This document shows, in pieces, positions 57,801-64,000 of a DNA stretch of 64,000 nt. Each line of letters opens with the position of its first letter. The stretch's first letter is position 1. The position numbers and the translations under genes were made by a program. This DNA comes from Citricoccus sp. K5 (GTDB taxonomy: Bacteria > Actinomycetota > Actinomycetes > Actinomycetales > Micrococcaceae). The stretch covers positions 3,315,407 to 3,379,406 of the forward strand of contig NZ_LR732817.1 in the NCBI RefSeq assembly GCF_902506195.1, written 5' to 3'. The notes under the pieces are model-generated. The model saw only the letters and a program-made list of their open reading frames with translations. It was not told the DNA's origin and ran no database searches.

Positions 57801-58371
57801 GACCGTGGGAGGGGGCCCGGCCGACTGCGAGGCCGAGAACTTCACGGACAACGCTCCGGAATCTCGCTTCTACGACTCCGTGCGATGGATGCAGTGCGCG
57901 GCGATCACCGAGGGGTACAGCGACGGCAGCTACGGCAAGGACCGAGACATCAACCGCGGTGAATCGGTGGCGTTCGTGTACCGCTATGCAGACCAGGACT
58001 TCACCCCCGACGGGGAGACCTTCCCGGATGTTCCGGTGGACCACACGTTCTACGAGCCCATCTCCTGGGCCCAGGTCAACGAGATCTCCGTGGGCTACCA
58101 GGACGGGACGTTCAAGCCGGACCGCCAGGTGAGCCGCGCCGAGTTCGCCTCGTTCGTGTACCGGTCACTGGAGGAGAAGGAGTTAGGCGGTGAGGATGCC
58201 GGCTTCACCGACGTGCCGGAGTCTGATGCCGCTTACGATGCGATCACCTGGATGGCCTCCCACGGTATCTCCCGGGGCTACCTAGACGGCTCGTTCCGCC
58301 CCGACCAGCCCATCACCCGCGGTGAGGTCGCAGAGTTGATGTTCCGCACCGATGGGGTGATCGGCGACTGA
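54814..58371 (+). CDS. SLH-anchored subtilisin-family serine protease
   Basis: A 1185-residue exported S8 protease. Signal peptide to ~residue 36; an I9-type propeptide about 60-165; catalytic Asp in VIDTGYY (~196), His in SSHGTHTA (~293), Ser in GTSMAAP (~620). A PA domain is inserted before the Ser (about 440-570), then an Fn3-like domain, a PPC-type C-terminal domain (about 850-950) and three SLH repeats from ~1008 to the end. The architecture resembles plant and actinobacterial subtilases with a surface anchor. It would act outside the cell on peptides, held to the wall by SLH. It ends at a 20-base stem terminator. Confidence 0.92.
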   Translation: MSRNPKTARRRRALTATLAGIGLLATPLAAMPAVAAPSGGGSYPSIDQALQAGAEYKDGRYFVILKEDPVATYQGGTDGFPATAATDGTFEVESAAVQKYDRHLTAGQLEVASSASLSVDKHFTTALNAFVSDLTAEQARELSKDDRVLAVSEVEEYAPDYSSTEFLGLPGPQGAWNNQYGGLDVAGKGVVVGVIDTGYYPEQEMLAGEPVPALSGEPQVGEPYLDSAGRIAMLKADGTTFRGDCEAGEDFSGEECNSKVLSARYFSEDFEAFVPADQRDPRERLSPLDISSHGTHTATTAAGNNGVDQVFNGGNSYGEGSGVAPQAAVSVYKVCWEDTDPATGGCYGTASVAAIEQAIIDGVDVLNYSISGSNNSVVDPVSLAFKSAAEAGIFVSASAGNSGPIAQTVNHSAPWLTSVAASTFSNELSGTVEFPDGAKFRGVSSMPEGVGPAEIVLASEVELAGQSTGDVQLCAPGSLDPATAAGKIVVCDRGVVDRAAKSVAVAQAGGVGMVLVNIGGGSEDADLHAVPTVHTSDESIKELVAATDQTATLVVGDTTGLAPVPVPQIAGFSSRGPSTAVDSELLKPDIAAPGVNVLAGVSPLDPAYNGDSYGLMSGTSMAAPNLAGMAALMSAEKPDWSPMAIKSAMMTTAGDVLNADGSASADNFATGAGSADPVAMVEPGLVYEADARQWDALILGETTGRDINVASIAVNDLLGSATVTRTVTATETGTWAASGSVPGYEVTAEPSTLSLEAGESQPVEITLTRTDAAADEWAHGSFTWTRPGAAAVTSPVTVRAVDVLAEDAIAGEGASGAAETELESGITGALEPEIEGLGLAKVEEFSKVPGALLGQDNASNHVTETVVPEGATSVTWSLNAGDEQSDWDLFVITPEGEVIQEATASGSEELVLTDPVPGEYHAVSNLYSSPGGASVPGTMETVVLEGDSGNLTITPDPLAVENGQTEPVAVEWQGLTPGTWKGAVEWAPGTRTSVTVTVGGGPADCEAENFTDNAPESRFYDSVRWMQCAAITEGYSDGSYGKDRDINRGESVAFVYRYADQDFTPDGETFPDVPVDHTFYEPISWAQVNEISVGYQDGTFKPDRQVSRAEFASFVYRSLEEKELGGEDAGFTDVPESDAAYDAITWMASHGISRGYLDGSFRPDQPITRGEVAELMFRTDGVIGD

Positions 58372-58466
58372 CCCAGTCGCCGTCCCACACCCGCTCTGCG
58401 GGCCATCCCCGCTGGTGGGGTTGGCCCGCAGAGCTCCCTAAAAGCACCAGCACGACAACAGGCACG

Positions 58467-58511
58467 AAGCCCGACGCCGGCCGCGCGAGATGCGCGGCCG
58501 GCGTCGGGCTT
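58467..58511. terminator. Bidirectional terminator, 20-base perfect stem
   Basis: AAGCCCGACGCCGGCCGCGC and its exact reverse complement flank GAGAT, between the convergent subtilase and aspartate kinase genes. It carries the same GCCCGACGCCGGC core as the pur terminator at 44076. Confidence 0.92.
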
Positions 58512-58562
58512 GGTGTGTGGTGGGTTCCAGGGGCCGACTCGGCGGCCGCCTCTACCGCCGGC

Positions 58563-59081
58563 TCAGCGGCCGGTGCCGCCGTAGACGGTGGCTTCCTCGT
58601 CTGCATCAAGGCCGAAGGCCTGGTGGACGGCGCGCACGGCGGTGTCCAGCATGTCCTCGCGGGTGATGATGGAGATCCGGATCTCCGAGGTGGTGATCAT
58701 CTCGATGTTCACGCCGGCCTGCTTCAGGGCGTCGAAGAACGTGGCGGAGACGCCCGGGTTGGAGCGCATGCCGCCGCCGATCACGGAGAGCTTGCCGACG
58801 TGCGGGTTGAGGATGGCGTCCTCGAAGCCGATCTCCTCCCGGGCGGCGTCCAGGGCCTCCATGGCCGTCTTGCCGTCGGTGATCGGCAGGGTGAAGGAGA
58901 TGTCCGTGCGTCCGGTCTCCACGCGGGGGACGTTCTGCACGATCATGTCGATGTTCACGCCGGCCGTGGCGACCACGTTGAACACCTCAGCGGCCTTGCC
59001 CGGGAAGTCCGGGACGCCGTAGACGGTGACCTTGGCCTCGGAGCGGTCGTGGGCCACGCCGGCAACGATCGGCTGTTCCAT
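58563..59081 (-). CDS. lysC: Aspartate kinase beta subunit (in-frame internal start)
   Basis: Within lysC, the ATG at 59081 ([20 protein letters not shown]) follows GAGGAAGG by 7 bases, a strong ribosome site inside the coding region. The product of 172 residues would consist of the two ACT domains. Corynebacterium and Bacillus make such a beta subunit from the same gene to build an alpha2beta2 enzyme. Expression here is inferred from the ribosome site and that precedent. Confidence 0.7.
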   Translation of the reverse strand: MEQPIVAGVAHDRSEAKVTVYGVPDFPGKAAEVFNVVATAGVNIDMIVQNVPRVETGRTDISFTLPITDGKTAMEALDAAREEIGFEDAILNPHVGKLSVIGGGMRSNPGVSATFFDALKQAGVNIEMITTSEIRISIITREDMLDTAVRAVHQAFGLDADEEATVYGGTGR

Positions 59082-59849
59082 GGGTTCGCCTTCCTCAAGT
59101 TTGATGGTGTCGTCAGGATTGGGACGCACCCAGGTGCCTTCGTTGTGGGAGAAGGAGGAGCGCACGTGCAGCAGCACGCCGAAGCGGCGGGCGTACTCCA
59201 CGCAGCGCAGGTGCAGGATCTTGGAGCCGGCCGCGGCCATCTCCAGCATGTCTTCGGACGAGATCTCGTCGATCTTCCGCGCCGAGGGGACCACGCGCGG
59301 GTCAGCGGTGTAGACGCCGTCCACGTCCGAGTAGATCTCGCAGACGTCCGCGTTCAGGGCGGCGGCCAGCGCCACGGCCGTGGTGTCCGAGCCGCCGCGG
59401 CCCATGGTGGTGATGTCCCGGGACTCGCGGCTCATGCCCTGGAATCCGGCCACGATCGCGATGTCGCCGGCATCCACGGCGTCCTTCACGCGGTCGGGGG
59501 AGACGTCGATGATCCGGGCGTCCCCGTGCAGGTTGTCCGTGAACATCCCAGCCTGTGAGCCCGTGAAGGACTGGGCGGTGGCGCCCTGGGAGTGGATGCC
59601 CATGGCCAGCAGGGACATGGAGATGCGCTCGCCGGCGGAGAGCAGTATGTCCATCTCGCGGGCTGGTGGCTCCCCGTTGATCTGCTCGGAGAGGTCCAGC
59701 AGCTCATCGGTGGTGTCACCCATCGCGGAAACCACTACCACCACCTGGTGGCCGGCCTGTTGGGTCTCCACCACGCGTCTGGCAACGCGGAGGATCCCTT
59801 CGGCATCGGCGACGGAGGATCCGCCGTACTTCTGGACGATCAGACTCAT
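58563..59849 (-). CDS. lysC: Aspartate kinase (alpha subunit)
   Basis: A 428-residue enzyme phosphorylating aspartate, the first step to lysine, threonine and methionine. [15 protein letters not shown] is the N-terminal substrate site, [16 protein letters not shown] the nucleotide site; two ACT domains from about residue 265 ([40 protein letters not shown]) bind feedback amino acids. The length and overlapping beta start are as in Corynebacterium LysC. GAGG precedes the ATG. Confidence 0.95.
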   Translation of the reverse strand: MSLIVQKYGGSSVADAEGILRVARRVVETQQAGHQVVVVVSAMGDTTDELLDLSEQINGEPPAREMDILLSAGERISMSLLAMGIHSQGATAQSFTGSQAGMFTDNLHGDARIIDVSPDRVKDAVDAGDIAIVAGFQGMSRESRDITTMGRGGSDTTAVALAAALNADVCEIYSDVDGVYTADPRVVPSARKIDEISSEDMLEMAAAGSKILHLRCVEYARRFGVLLHVRSSFSHNEGTWVRPNPDDTIKLEEGEPMEQPIVAGVAHDRSEAKVTVYGVPDFPGKAAEVFNVVATAGVNIDMIVQNVPRVETGRTDISFTLPITDGKTAMEALDAAREEIGFEDAILNPHVGKLSVIGGGMRSNPGVSATFFDALKQAGVNIEMITTSEIRISIITREDMLDTAVRAVHQAFGLDADEEATVYGGTGR

Positions 59850-60068
59850 GCAAGGACCTCAGAGTGGGTTGACGTACCGCTGTCAGCGGACTGGCAAAGG
59901 GACTGGTGTTCAGTCTAGGTGGAGGCGGCGTTCGGGCCCCACCTGTGACCGCTGACGTCACGGAATGGTAACGCCGTGGTGGCGGCCGGCTGCTCTGCGC
60001 GCGTGCTCCGGAATCCATCCCGCCTGCCCGTCCTTGCCGTGGGATGGGCCGTGCCGCACGATGGGCCC

Positions 60069-61142
60069 ATGACTACCGACACCCGAACCGACGACTCCGG
60101 CGAGGCCTCGGTCCCTGCGTCCCCGGACGCGGCGCCGGGCATCACCGTGGACTCGGTGACGCGCAGCTTCGGCTCCGTCAAGGCCCTGCAGGGCGTGGAC
60201 CTCACGGCGCCGGCCGGGGCCATCACGGCGCTGGTGGGTCCCAACGGCTCGGGAAAGACCACCCTCTTGCTGGTGCTGGCCTCCCTGCTGAAGCCCGACG
60301 CCGGCTCCGTCACGATCGCCGGCTTCGACCCCTTGGTCCACCCGGCCGCGGTCCGACGGAACACCGGCTGGATGCCGGACACGCTCGGGGTGTGGGAATC
60401 GCTGACGGCCCGCGAGATCCTCGTGACCATGGGCCGGTTCTACGGGATGGACCGGGACCGGGTGCGGTCCCGCGCGGCGGAGCTGCTGGAGTGGCAGGAG
60501 CTGTCCACGCTGGCGGACCAGCCGGCCCGGGTGCTCTCCCGCGGACAGCAGCAACGGCTGTCCCTGGCCCGCGCCACCCTCCACGATCCCCAGGTGCTGC
60601 TGCTGGACGAGCCCGCCTCCGGCCTGGACCCGGGCTCCCGGATCCGGCTCCGGGACGACCTCAAGCAGATGGCTGCCGCCGGCAAGACCATCCTGGTCTC
60701 CTCCCACGTGCTCTCCGAGCTCGACGAGATGGCGGACCTGGCCGTCTTCATCCAGGCCGGAGCCACCGTCCGGGTCGAGGACCTCAGCCAGGAGGGCGCC
60801 GCCGGAGGCCGCTACCTCATCACCGCTCTCGACCCGGCGCCCCTGCACGCGGCCCTGGAGCACTACTCCATCGCCTACCGCACCGAGGGCAAGCGCCGCG
60901 ACTCGGTCAGCGTGGAGGTGGCCTCGGCCAGCGAGGCCGCTGACATGCTCGCCACCCTCGTGGGTGACGGCGTCCGGGTCCTGTCCTTCACCCCCGGCAC
61001 CTCGCGCCTGGAGGCCGCCTACCTCGAACTGGACCGCCGCCGCCCGGCGGAGGGGCCGGTGCCGCTCCCCGAGCCCGACGCAGGCCGGGCCGGTGCCGCA
61101 CCACGGCCGGGCCTGCGCCCGGACGGAAGGGGGATCCAGTGA
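60069..61142 (+). CDS. ABC transporter ATP-binding protein (exporter type)
   Basis: A 357-residue ATPase with Walker A VGPNGSGKTT, signature VLSRGQQQRLSLARA, Walker B LLLDEPASGLDP and ILVSSHVLSELDEMADL. The extended C-terminal part (~100 residues) is typical of the ABC-2/DrrA and CcmA-like exporter group. The ATG has no Shine-Dalgarno; CACGAT lies 6 bases upstream. The stop overlaps the permease start (TGATG). Substrate unknown. Confidence 0.85.
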   Translation: MTTDTRTDDSGEASVPASPDAAPGITVDSVTRSFGSVKALQGVDLTAPAGAITALVGPNGSGKTTLLLVLASLLKPDAGSVTIAGFDPLVHPAAVRRNTGWMPDTLGVWESLTAREILVTMGRFYGMDRDRVRSRAAELLEWQELSTLADQPARVLSRGQQQRLSLARATLHDPQVLLLDEPASGLDPGSRIRLRDDLKQMAAAGKTILVSSHVLSELDEMADLAVFIQAGATVRVEDLSQEGAAGGRYLITALDPAPLHAALEHYSIAYRTEGKRRDSVSVEVASASEAADMLATLVGDGVRVLSFTPGTSRLEAAYLELDRRRPAEGPVPLPEPDAGRAGAAPRPGLRPDGRGIQ

Positions 61143-62290
61143 TGACGATGGACACCAAGCCGCAGGAGCCGACCGTCCGATCGGAGGGTCGGCTCGGCTG
61201 GGGCGCGGCCCTCGGCAACGTCATCCAGATGGAGCTGCGCCAGCGGCTGCGCACCCGGAGCTGGTACGTCATGCTGGCCGTCTGGTTCGTGGTCATCGGC
61301 CTGGTCACCTGGGGTTCGGTGGCCAGCTACAACACGCTGGCCGGCGATGACCTGTTCTTCGGCCCGGGCCGCTTCGTGTTCGAGGCCGTGGTCGGCTTCG
61401 TGCTGTTCTTCGGGCTGCTGGTGGCCCCGGCCATGTCCGCGAGCACCGTCAGCGGGGACCGGGCCGGTGGCACCCTGGCGATCGTCCAGGTCACCCTGGC
61501 CACCCCGGGCCAGCTGCTCACCGGCAAATGGCTGGCCTCCTGGATCGCCGCGCTCGGCTTCCTCGTGGCCGCCCTGCCGTATATCGTCCTGGCCGTGGTG
61601 CTGGGCGGGCTGGACGTCCCGGGGCTCGTGGTCTTCGTCCTGATGGTGGCCGTGGAGCTCGGGGTGATCTGCGCCCTCGGCACCGCGGTCTCCGCCATCG
61701 TCACCAGGACCCTGTTCGCGGTGGTGGCCACCTACCTGCTGGTGGCCCTGTTCTCCCTCGGCACGCTGATCGGCTTCGCCCTGACGGCCCCGTTGACCAT
61801 GACCACCGTGCCGGCCAACCAGGCCGTGTACCCGGACGAGCAGCCGCTCGTCGACGAGGAGACCGAGTACGACGCTGCGGAGTGGGGACCACTGCGGTGC
61901 GCCGGGCCGATGGTCCCCCAGGAGACCCTGGACACCCGGTCCACCTATTGGATGCTGGCCGCCAACCCGTTCGTGGTGGTGGCGGACGCCGTGCCGCATC
62001 CGGAGAAGCCGCCGTATGATCCTGACGACCCCGAGACCTGGGCTCCCGATGGCATCATGACCTCGATCTCCACCGGGGTGCGCTACCTGCAGCAGCCGCC
62101 GGAGACGAACGTGGAGTGTGCCAACGGCCAGCTGATGGACCAAGGCCCGGGAGAGGACTCCGAGGGCACCCCGGTCTGGCCGCTCGGACTGGGCATCCAG
62201 GTCGCCGTGGCCGCTGCCCTGTTCGCGTGGGGCCGCCAGCGGCTGGTGGCCCCGGCCGCCCGCCTGCCGCGCGGGACCCGCGTGGCGTGA
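61142..62290 (+). CDS. ABC-2-type transporter permease
   Basis: A 382-residue membrane protein partnering the preceding ATPase, with about 6 helices: IQMELRQRLRTRSWYVMLAV at the start, then AMSASTVSGDRAGGTLAIVQ, and a large extracytoplasmic loop (about 220-345) before the last helix. ABC-2 permeases export polymers, peptides or drugs. An in-frame GTG at 61139 is an alternative start; GGAAGGGGG lies upstream. The gene is convergent with ehuA, 13 bases away. Confidence 0.82.
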   Translation: MTMDTKPQEPTVRSEGRLGWGAALGNVIQMELRQRLRTRSWYVMLAVWFVVIGLVTWGSVASYNTLAGDDLFFGPGRFVFEAVVGFVLFFGLLVAPAMSASTVSGDRAGGTLAIVQVTLATPGQLLTGKWLASWIAALGFLVAALPYIVLAVVLGGLDVPGLVVFVLMVAVELGVICALGTAVSAIVTRTLFAVVATYLLVALFSLGTLIGFALTAPLTMTTVPANQAVYPDEQPLVDEETEYDAAEWGPLRCAGPMVPQETLDTRSTYWMLAANPFVVVADAVPHPEKPPYDPDDPETWAPDGIMTSISTGVRYLQQPPETNVECANGQLMDQGPGEDSEGTPVWPLGLGIQVAVAAALFAWGRQRLVAPAARLPRGTRVA

Positions 62291-62303
62291 CCGGCCGGCG
62301 TCG

Positions 62304-63182
62304 TCAGCGGGTGCCGATCTGCCCCTCGCCGAGGACTGCACGAAGGAACTTCTTCGTGCGGTCATGGGTCGGCGCTGTGAACATGGTGTTCGGTTCGGCG
62401 TCCTCCACGATCGCGCCGCCGTCGAACATCAGCACCCGGTCCGAGACGTCCCGGGCGAACTGCATCTCGTGGGTGACGATCAGCATGGTGATGTCCGTGG
62501 TGTCCGCGATGTTCCGCAGGATGCCGAGCACCTCGTCCACGATCTCCGGATCCAGCGCGGAGGTCACCTCGTCCAGCAACAGGATCTCCGGGTCCATCGC
62601 CAGTGCGCGGGCGATGGCCACGCGCTGCTGCTGACCGCCGGACAGGGACGATGGGTGGGCGTCCGCCTTGTCATCCAACCCGACCTTGTGCAGCAGGTCC
62701 TTGGCCTTGGCCCGGGCCTCGTCCTTGGACTGGCCCAGCACGTGGATGGGGGACTCGGTGATGTTCTCCAGCACGGTCATGTTCGGGAACAGGTTGAACT
62801 GCTGGAACACCATGCCGATCCGAGTGCGGGTCTTCTTGATCTCCTTGTTGGACAGCCGGACCCGCTTGCCACCGTCGATGCGGTGGGTCAGGGGGTGCCC
62901 GTCGATGAGGATCATCCCGTCCGTGGCCTCCTCCAGGGTCATGACCAGCCGCAGGATGGTGGTCTTGCCGGAGCCGGACGGACCGATCAGGGTTACCCGC
63001 TCACCCTTGTTGACGTGGAAGTTCAGGTCCTTGAGCACCACGTTGTCACCGAAGCGCTTCTCCACGTCCCGGAACTCGATGATGGGGGCGGCGCCCCTTG
63101 TGGCGTGGTCGGCGGCAGCCGCAGTGGCACCACCGGCGCGGTCACCGGGGGCGGTGGCACCGGGGTCAGTAGGCGTAGGCAA
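62304..63182 (-). CDS. ehuA: Ehu-type ectoine/amino-acid ABC transporter ATP-binding protein
   Basis: A 292-residue ATPase with Walker A GPSGSGKTT, Q-loop GMVFQQFNLFPNMTVLENI, signature SLSGGQQQRVAIARALA, Walker B ILLLDEVTSALDPE and switch VTHEMQFARDVSDRV. The VFQQFNLFPNMTVLENI region and domain arrangement resemble EhuA, which imports ectoine and hydroxyectoine; other polar amino-acid ABC importers are the alternative. The TTG start lies inside the end of ehuD (17-base overlap) behind GGAG. Ends convergent with the ABC-2 permease. Confidence 0.78.
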   Translation of the reverse strand: MPTPTDPGATAPGDRAGGATAAAADHATRGAAPIIEFRDVEKRFGDNVVLKDLNFHVNKGERVTLIGPSGSGKTTILRLVMTLEEATDGMILIDGHPLTHRIDGGKRVRLSNKEIKKTRTRIGMVFQQFNLFPNMTVLENITESPIHVLGQSKDEARAKAKDLLHKVGLDDKADAHPSSLSGGQQQRVAIARALAMDPEILLLDEVTSALDPEIVDEVLGILRNIADTTDITMLIVTHEMQFARDVSDRVLMFDGGAIVEDAEPNTMFTAPTHDRTKKFLRAVLGEGQIGTR

Positions 63183-63828
63183 GTCGCTTCTCCAATCGGC
63201 GGACGAGGACGGATGTGGGGTAGCTGGCCAGCAGGAAGATGATGCCGGCCAGCGTGATGGCCTCCACGTAGCGGAAGTTGTTGCCACCGAAGATCTGGGC
63301 GGCGTTGACCATCTCCACCACACCGATCACCAGCAGGAACGGCGTGTCCTTGAACATGGAGATGGCGTAGTTGCCCAGGGCCGGCACGGTGGCGCGCAGG
63401 GCCTGGGGGATCACGACGGCGGTCCAGGTGCGTCGCGTGGACATGGACAGTGCCGTGGTGGCCTCCCACTGGCCCTTCGGCACGGCATCGATGCCGGCGC
63501 GGTACACCTCGGACATGTACGTCGAGTAGTGGATGCCGAACACCACGATCCCGATGGTGATCGCATCGAACATCAGGAACGTGTAGTAGGCGAACAGCAG
63601 CTGCACGACGATCGGGGTCATCCGGATGAAACTGACGATCCACTTGACGATCCCGGAGATCGGCTGCGGAGCCAGTCGGATGATCATGGCCCAGACCAGG
63701 CCGAGGACGGCCGCGATCAGGGTGGAGACCACCGTGACCAACAGAGTGACGGTCAGGAATCCCTCGAGGATGTCCGGCAGGGCGCGGAAGGCGATGTCCC
63801 AGTCCCATGCGGAGTTCTGGTTCTGCAT
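63166..63828 (-). CDS. ehuD: Ehu-type ABC transporter permease
   Basis: A 220-residue HisM-family permease: FIRMTPIVVQLLFAYYTFLM, IVVFGIHYSTYMSEVYRAGI, DAVPKGQWEATTALSMSTRR, PQALRATVPALGNYAISMFK. The HYSTYMSEVYRAGI and KGQWEA coupling segment are as in EhuD. About five helices. The ATG follows GGAGGTGGAG and overlaps the stop of the upstream permease (TGATG). Confidence 0.82.
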   Translation of the reverse strand: MQNQNSAWDWDIAFRALPDILEGFLTVTLLVTVVSTLIAAVLGLVWAMIIRLAPQPISGIVKWIVSFIRMTPIVVQLLFAYYTFLMFDAITIGIVVFGIHYSTYMSEVYRAGIDAVPKGQWEATTALSMSTRRTWTAVVIPQALRATVPALGNYAISMFKDTPFLLVIGVVEMVNAAQIFGGNNFRYVEAITLAGIIFLLASYPTSVLVRRLEKRLAYAY

Positions 63829-64000
63829 CAGACTCCACCTCCCGCCGTGGACAGTGAGTTCTTGTTGGTGGGCGTGGGTGAGAGGACCTCACGCAGGGAC
63901 GGGCCCCGGCCCAGCCGATGCTTGGCGCGGGCCTCCAACGCATTCATGAAGAGCGTCAGGATCAGGGCGAGGAGGAAGTACCCCACCAGCCCGACGGCGG
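63828..64000 (-). CDS. ehuC: Ehu-type ABC transporter permease, C-terminal part (5' end outside window)
   Basis: The window ends inside a second permease on the minus strand. Visible are the last helix (VGLVGYFLLALILTLFMNAL), then EARAKHRLGRGPSLREVLSP and the C-terminus STAGGGV. The stop overlaps the ehuD start. With ehuA and ehuD it forms the core of one importer; the binding protein EhuB is expected just to the right. Confidence 0.75.
   Translation of the reverse strand, partial: AVGLVGYFLLALILTLFMNALEARAKHRLGRGPSLREVLSPTPTNKNSLSTAGGGV

Noticed and set aside
1-64000. CRISPR arrays, tRNA or rRNA genes, insertion sequences, prophage genes
   Set aside because: No regularly spaced repeats, cloverleaf with CCA-type ends, rRNA-like segments, transposase or integrase motifs were seen by reading both strands.

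Overview
The window is high-G+C actinobacterial DNA (roughly 70% G+C by eye). Many genes overlap by ATGA, GTGA or TGATG, start codons are often GTG or TTG, and promoters carry TANNNT -10 boxes. The gene content (HtaA/HmuTUV haem uptake, ECF sigma factor with an RskA-type anti-sigma, SLH-anchored secreted enzymes, NAD-malic enzyme with an ACT domain) suggests a member of the Micrococcales, probably Micrococcaceae. Genus cannot be settled from sequence alone. I saw no rRNA, tRNA, CRISPR array, insertion sequence or prophage.

Layout. 1-1188: C-terminal part of an AfsR/SARP-like regulator. 1272-5575: SAM-I riboswitch followed by a translationally coupled organosulfur operon (DszC/SfnC-like monooxygenase, MHS-family transporter, NtaA/DszA-like monooxygenase). 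5627-14384: haem/iron island with a siderophore-interacting protein (SIP), haem oxygenase, a DtxR-type iron box, a sortase-anchored HtaA-domain surface protein, HmuT-HmuU-HmuV and a second SIP. 14522-16835: acetyl-CoA synthetase behind a SAM-I riboswitch. 16953-21867: Na+/H+ antiporter, then an OsmC / sodium:solute symporter / GNAT group. 21964-25000: Ssu-type sulfonate ABC transporter behind a third SAM-I riboswitch. 25235-26408: methionine aminopeptidase divergent from a small XRE regulator. 26511-27941: fourth riboswitch with a second DszC/SfnC-like enzyme. 28140-29563: sigma/anti-sigma pair. 29631-31189: fifth riboswitch with a second NtaA/DszA-like enzyme.

From 31279 the content is mostly housekeeping and surface functions: YtxH-like protein, winged-helix protein, malic enzyme, CtpE-like P-type ATPase, a 1435-residue LamG/metallophosphoesterase/SLH surface protein, small enzymes including a DUF952-deaminase fusion, purSQL, a YchJ-like protein, a CitMHS transporter divergent from its probable two-component system, a YdcF-like membrane protein, an SLH-anchored subtilase, aspartate kinase with an internal start for a beta subunit, an ABC exporter, and an Ehu-type ectoine/amino-acid transporter running off the right end.

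How it works together. The strongest theme is a sulfur regulon: five SAM-I aptamers within 28.5 kb, all preceding genes for acquiring sulfur from organosulfur compounds except one, which precedes acetyl-CoA synthetase. In four of the five the 3' strand of helix P1 runs straight into the ribosome-binding site or start region, which suggests translational control by P1 itself. The second theme is haem iron acquisition: a wall-anchored haem receptor hands haem to HmuTUV, haem oxygenase releases iron, and two SIP flavoproteins are candidate reductases. Further observations are a class of apparently leaderless genes (TANNNT, 6-7 nt, start codon), a strongly over-represented 10-mer that also builds terminators, and a telomere-like G-quadruplex motif.
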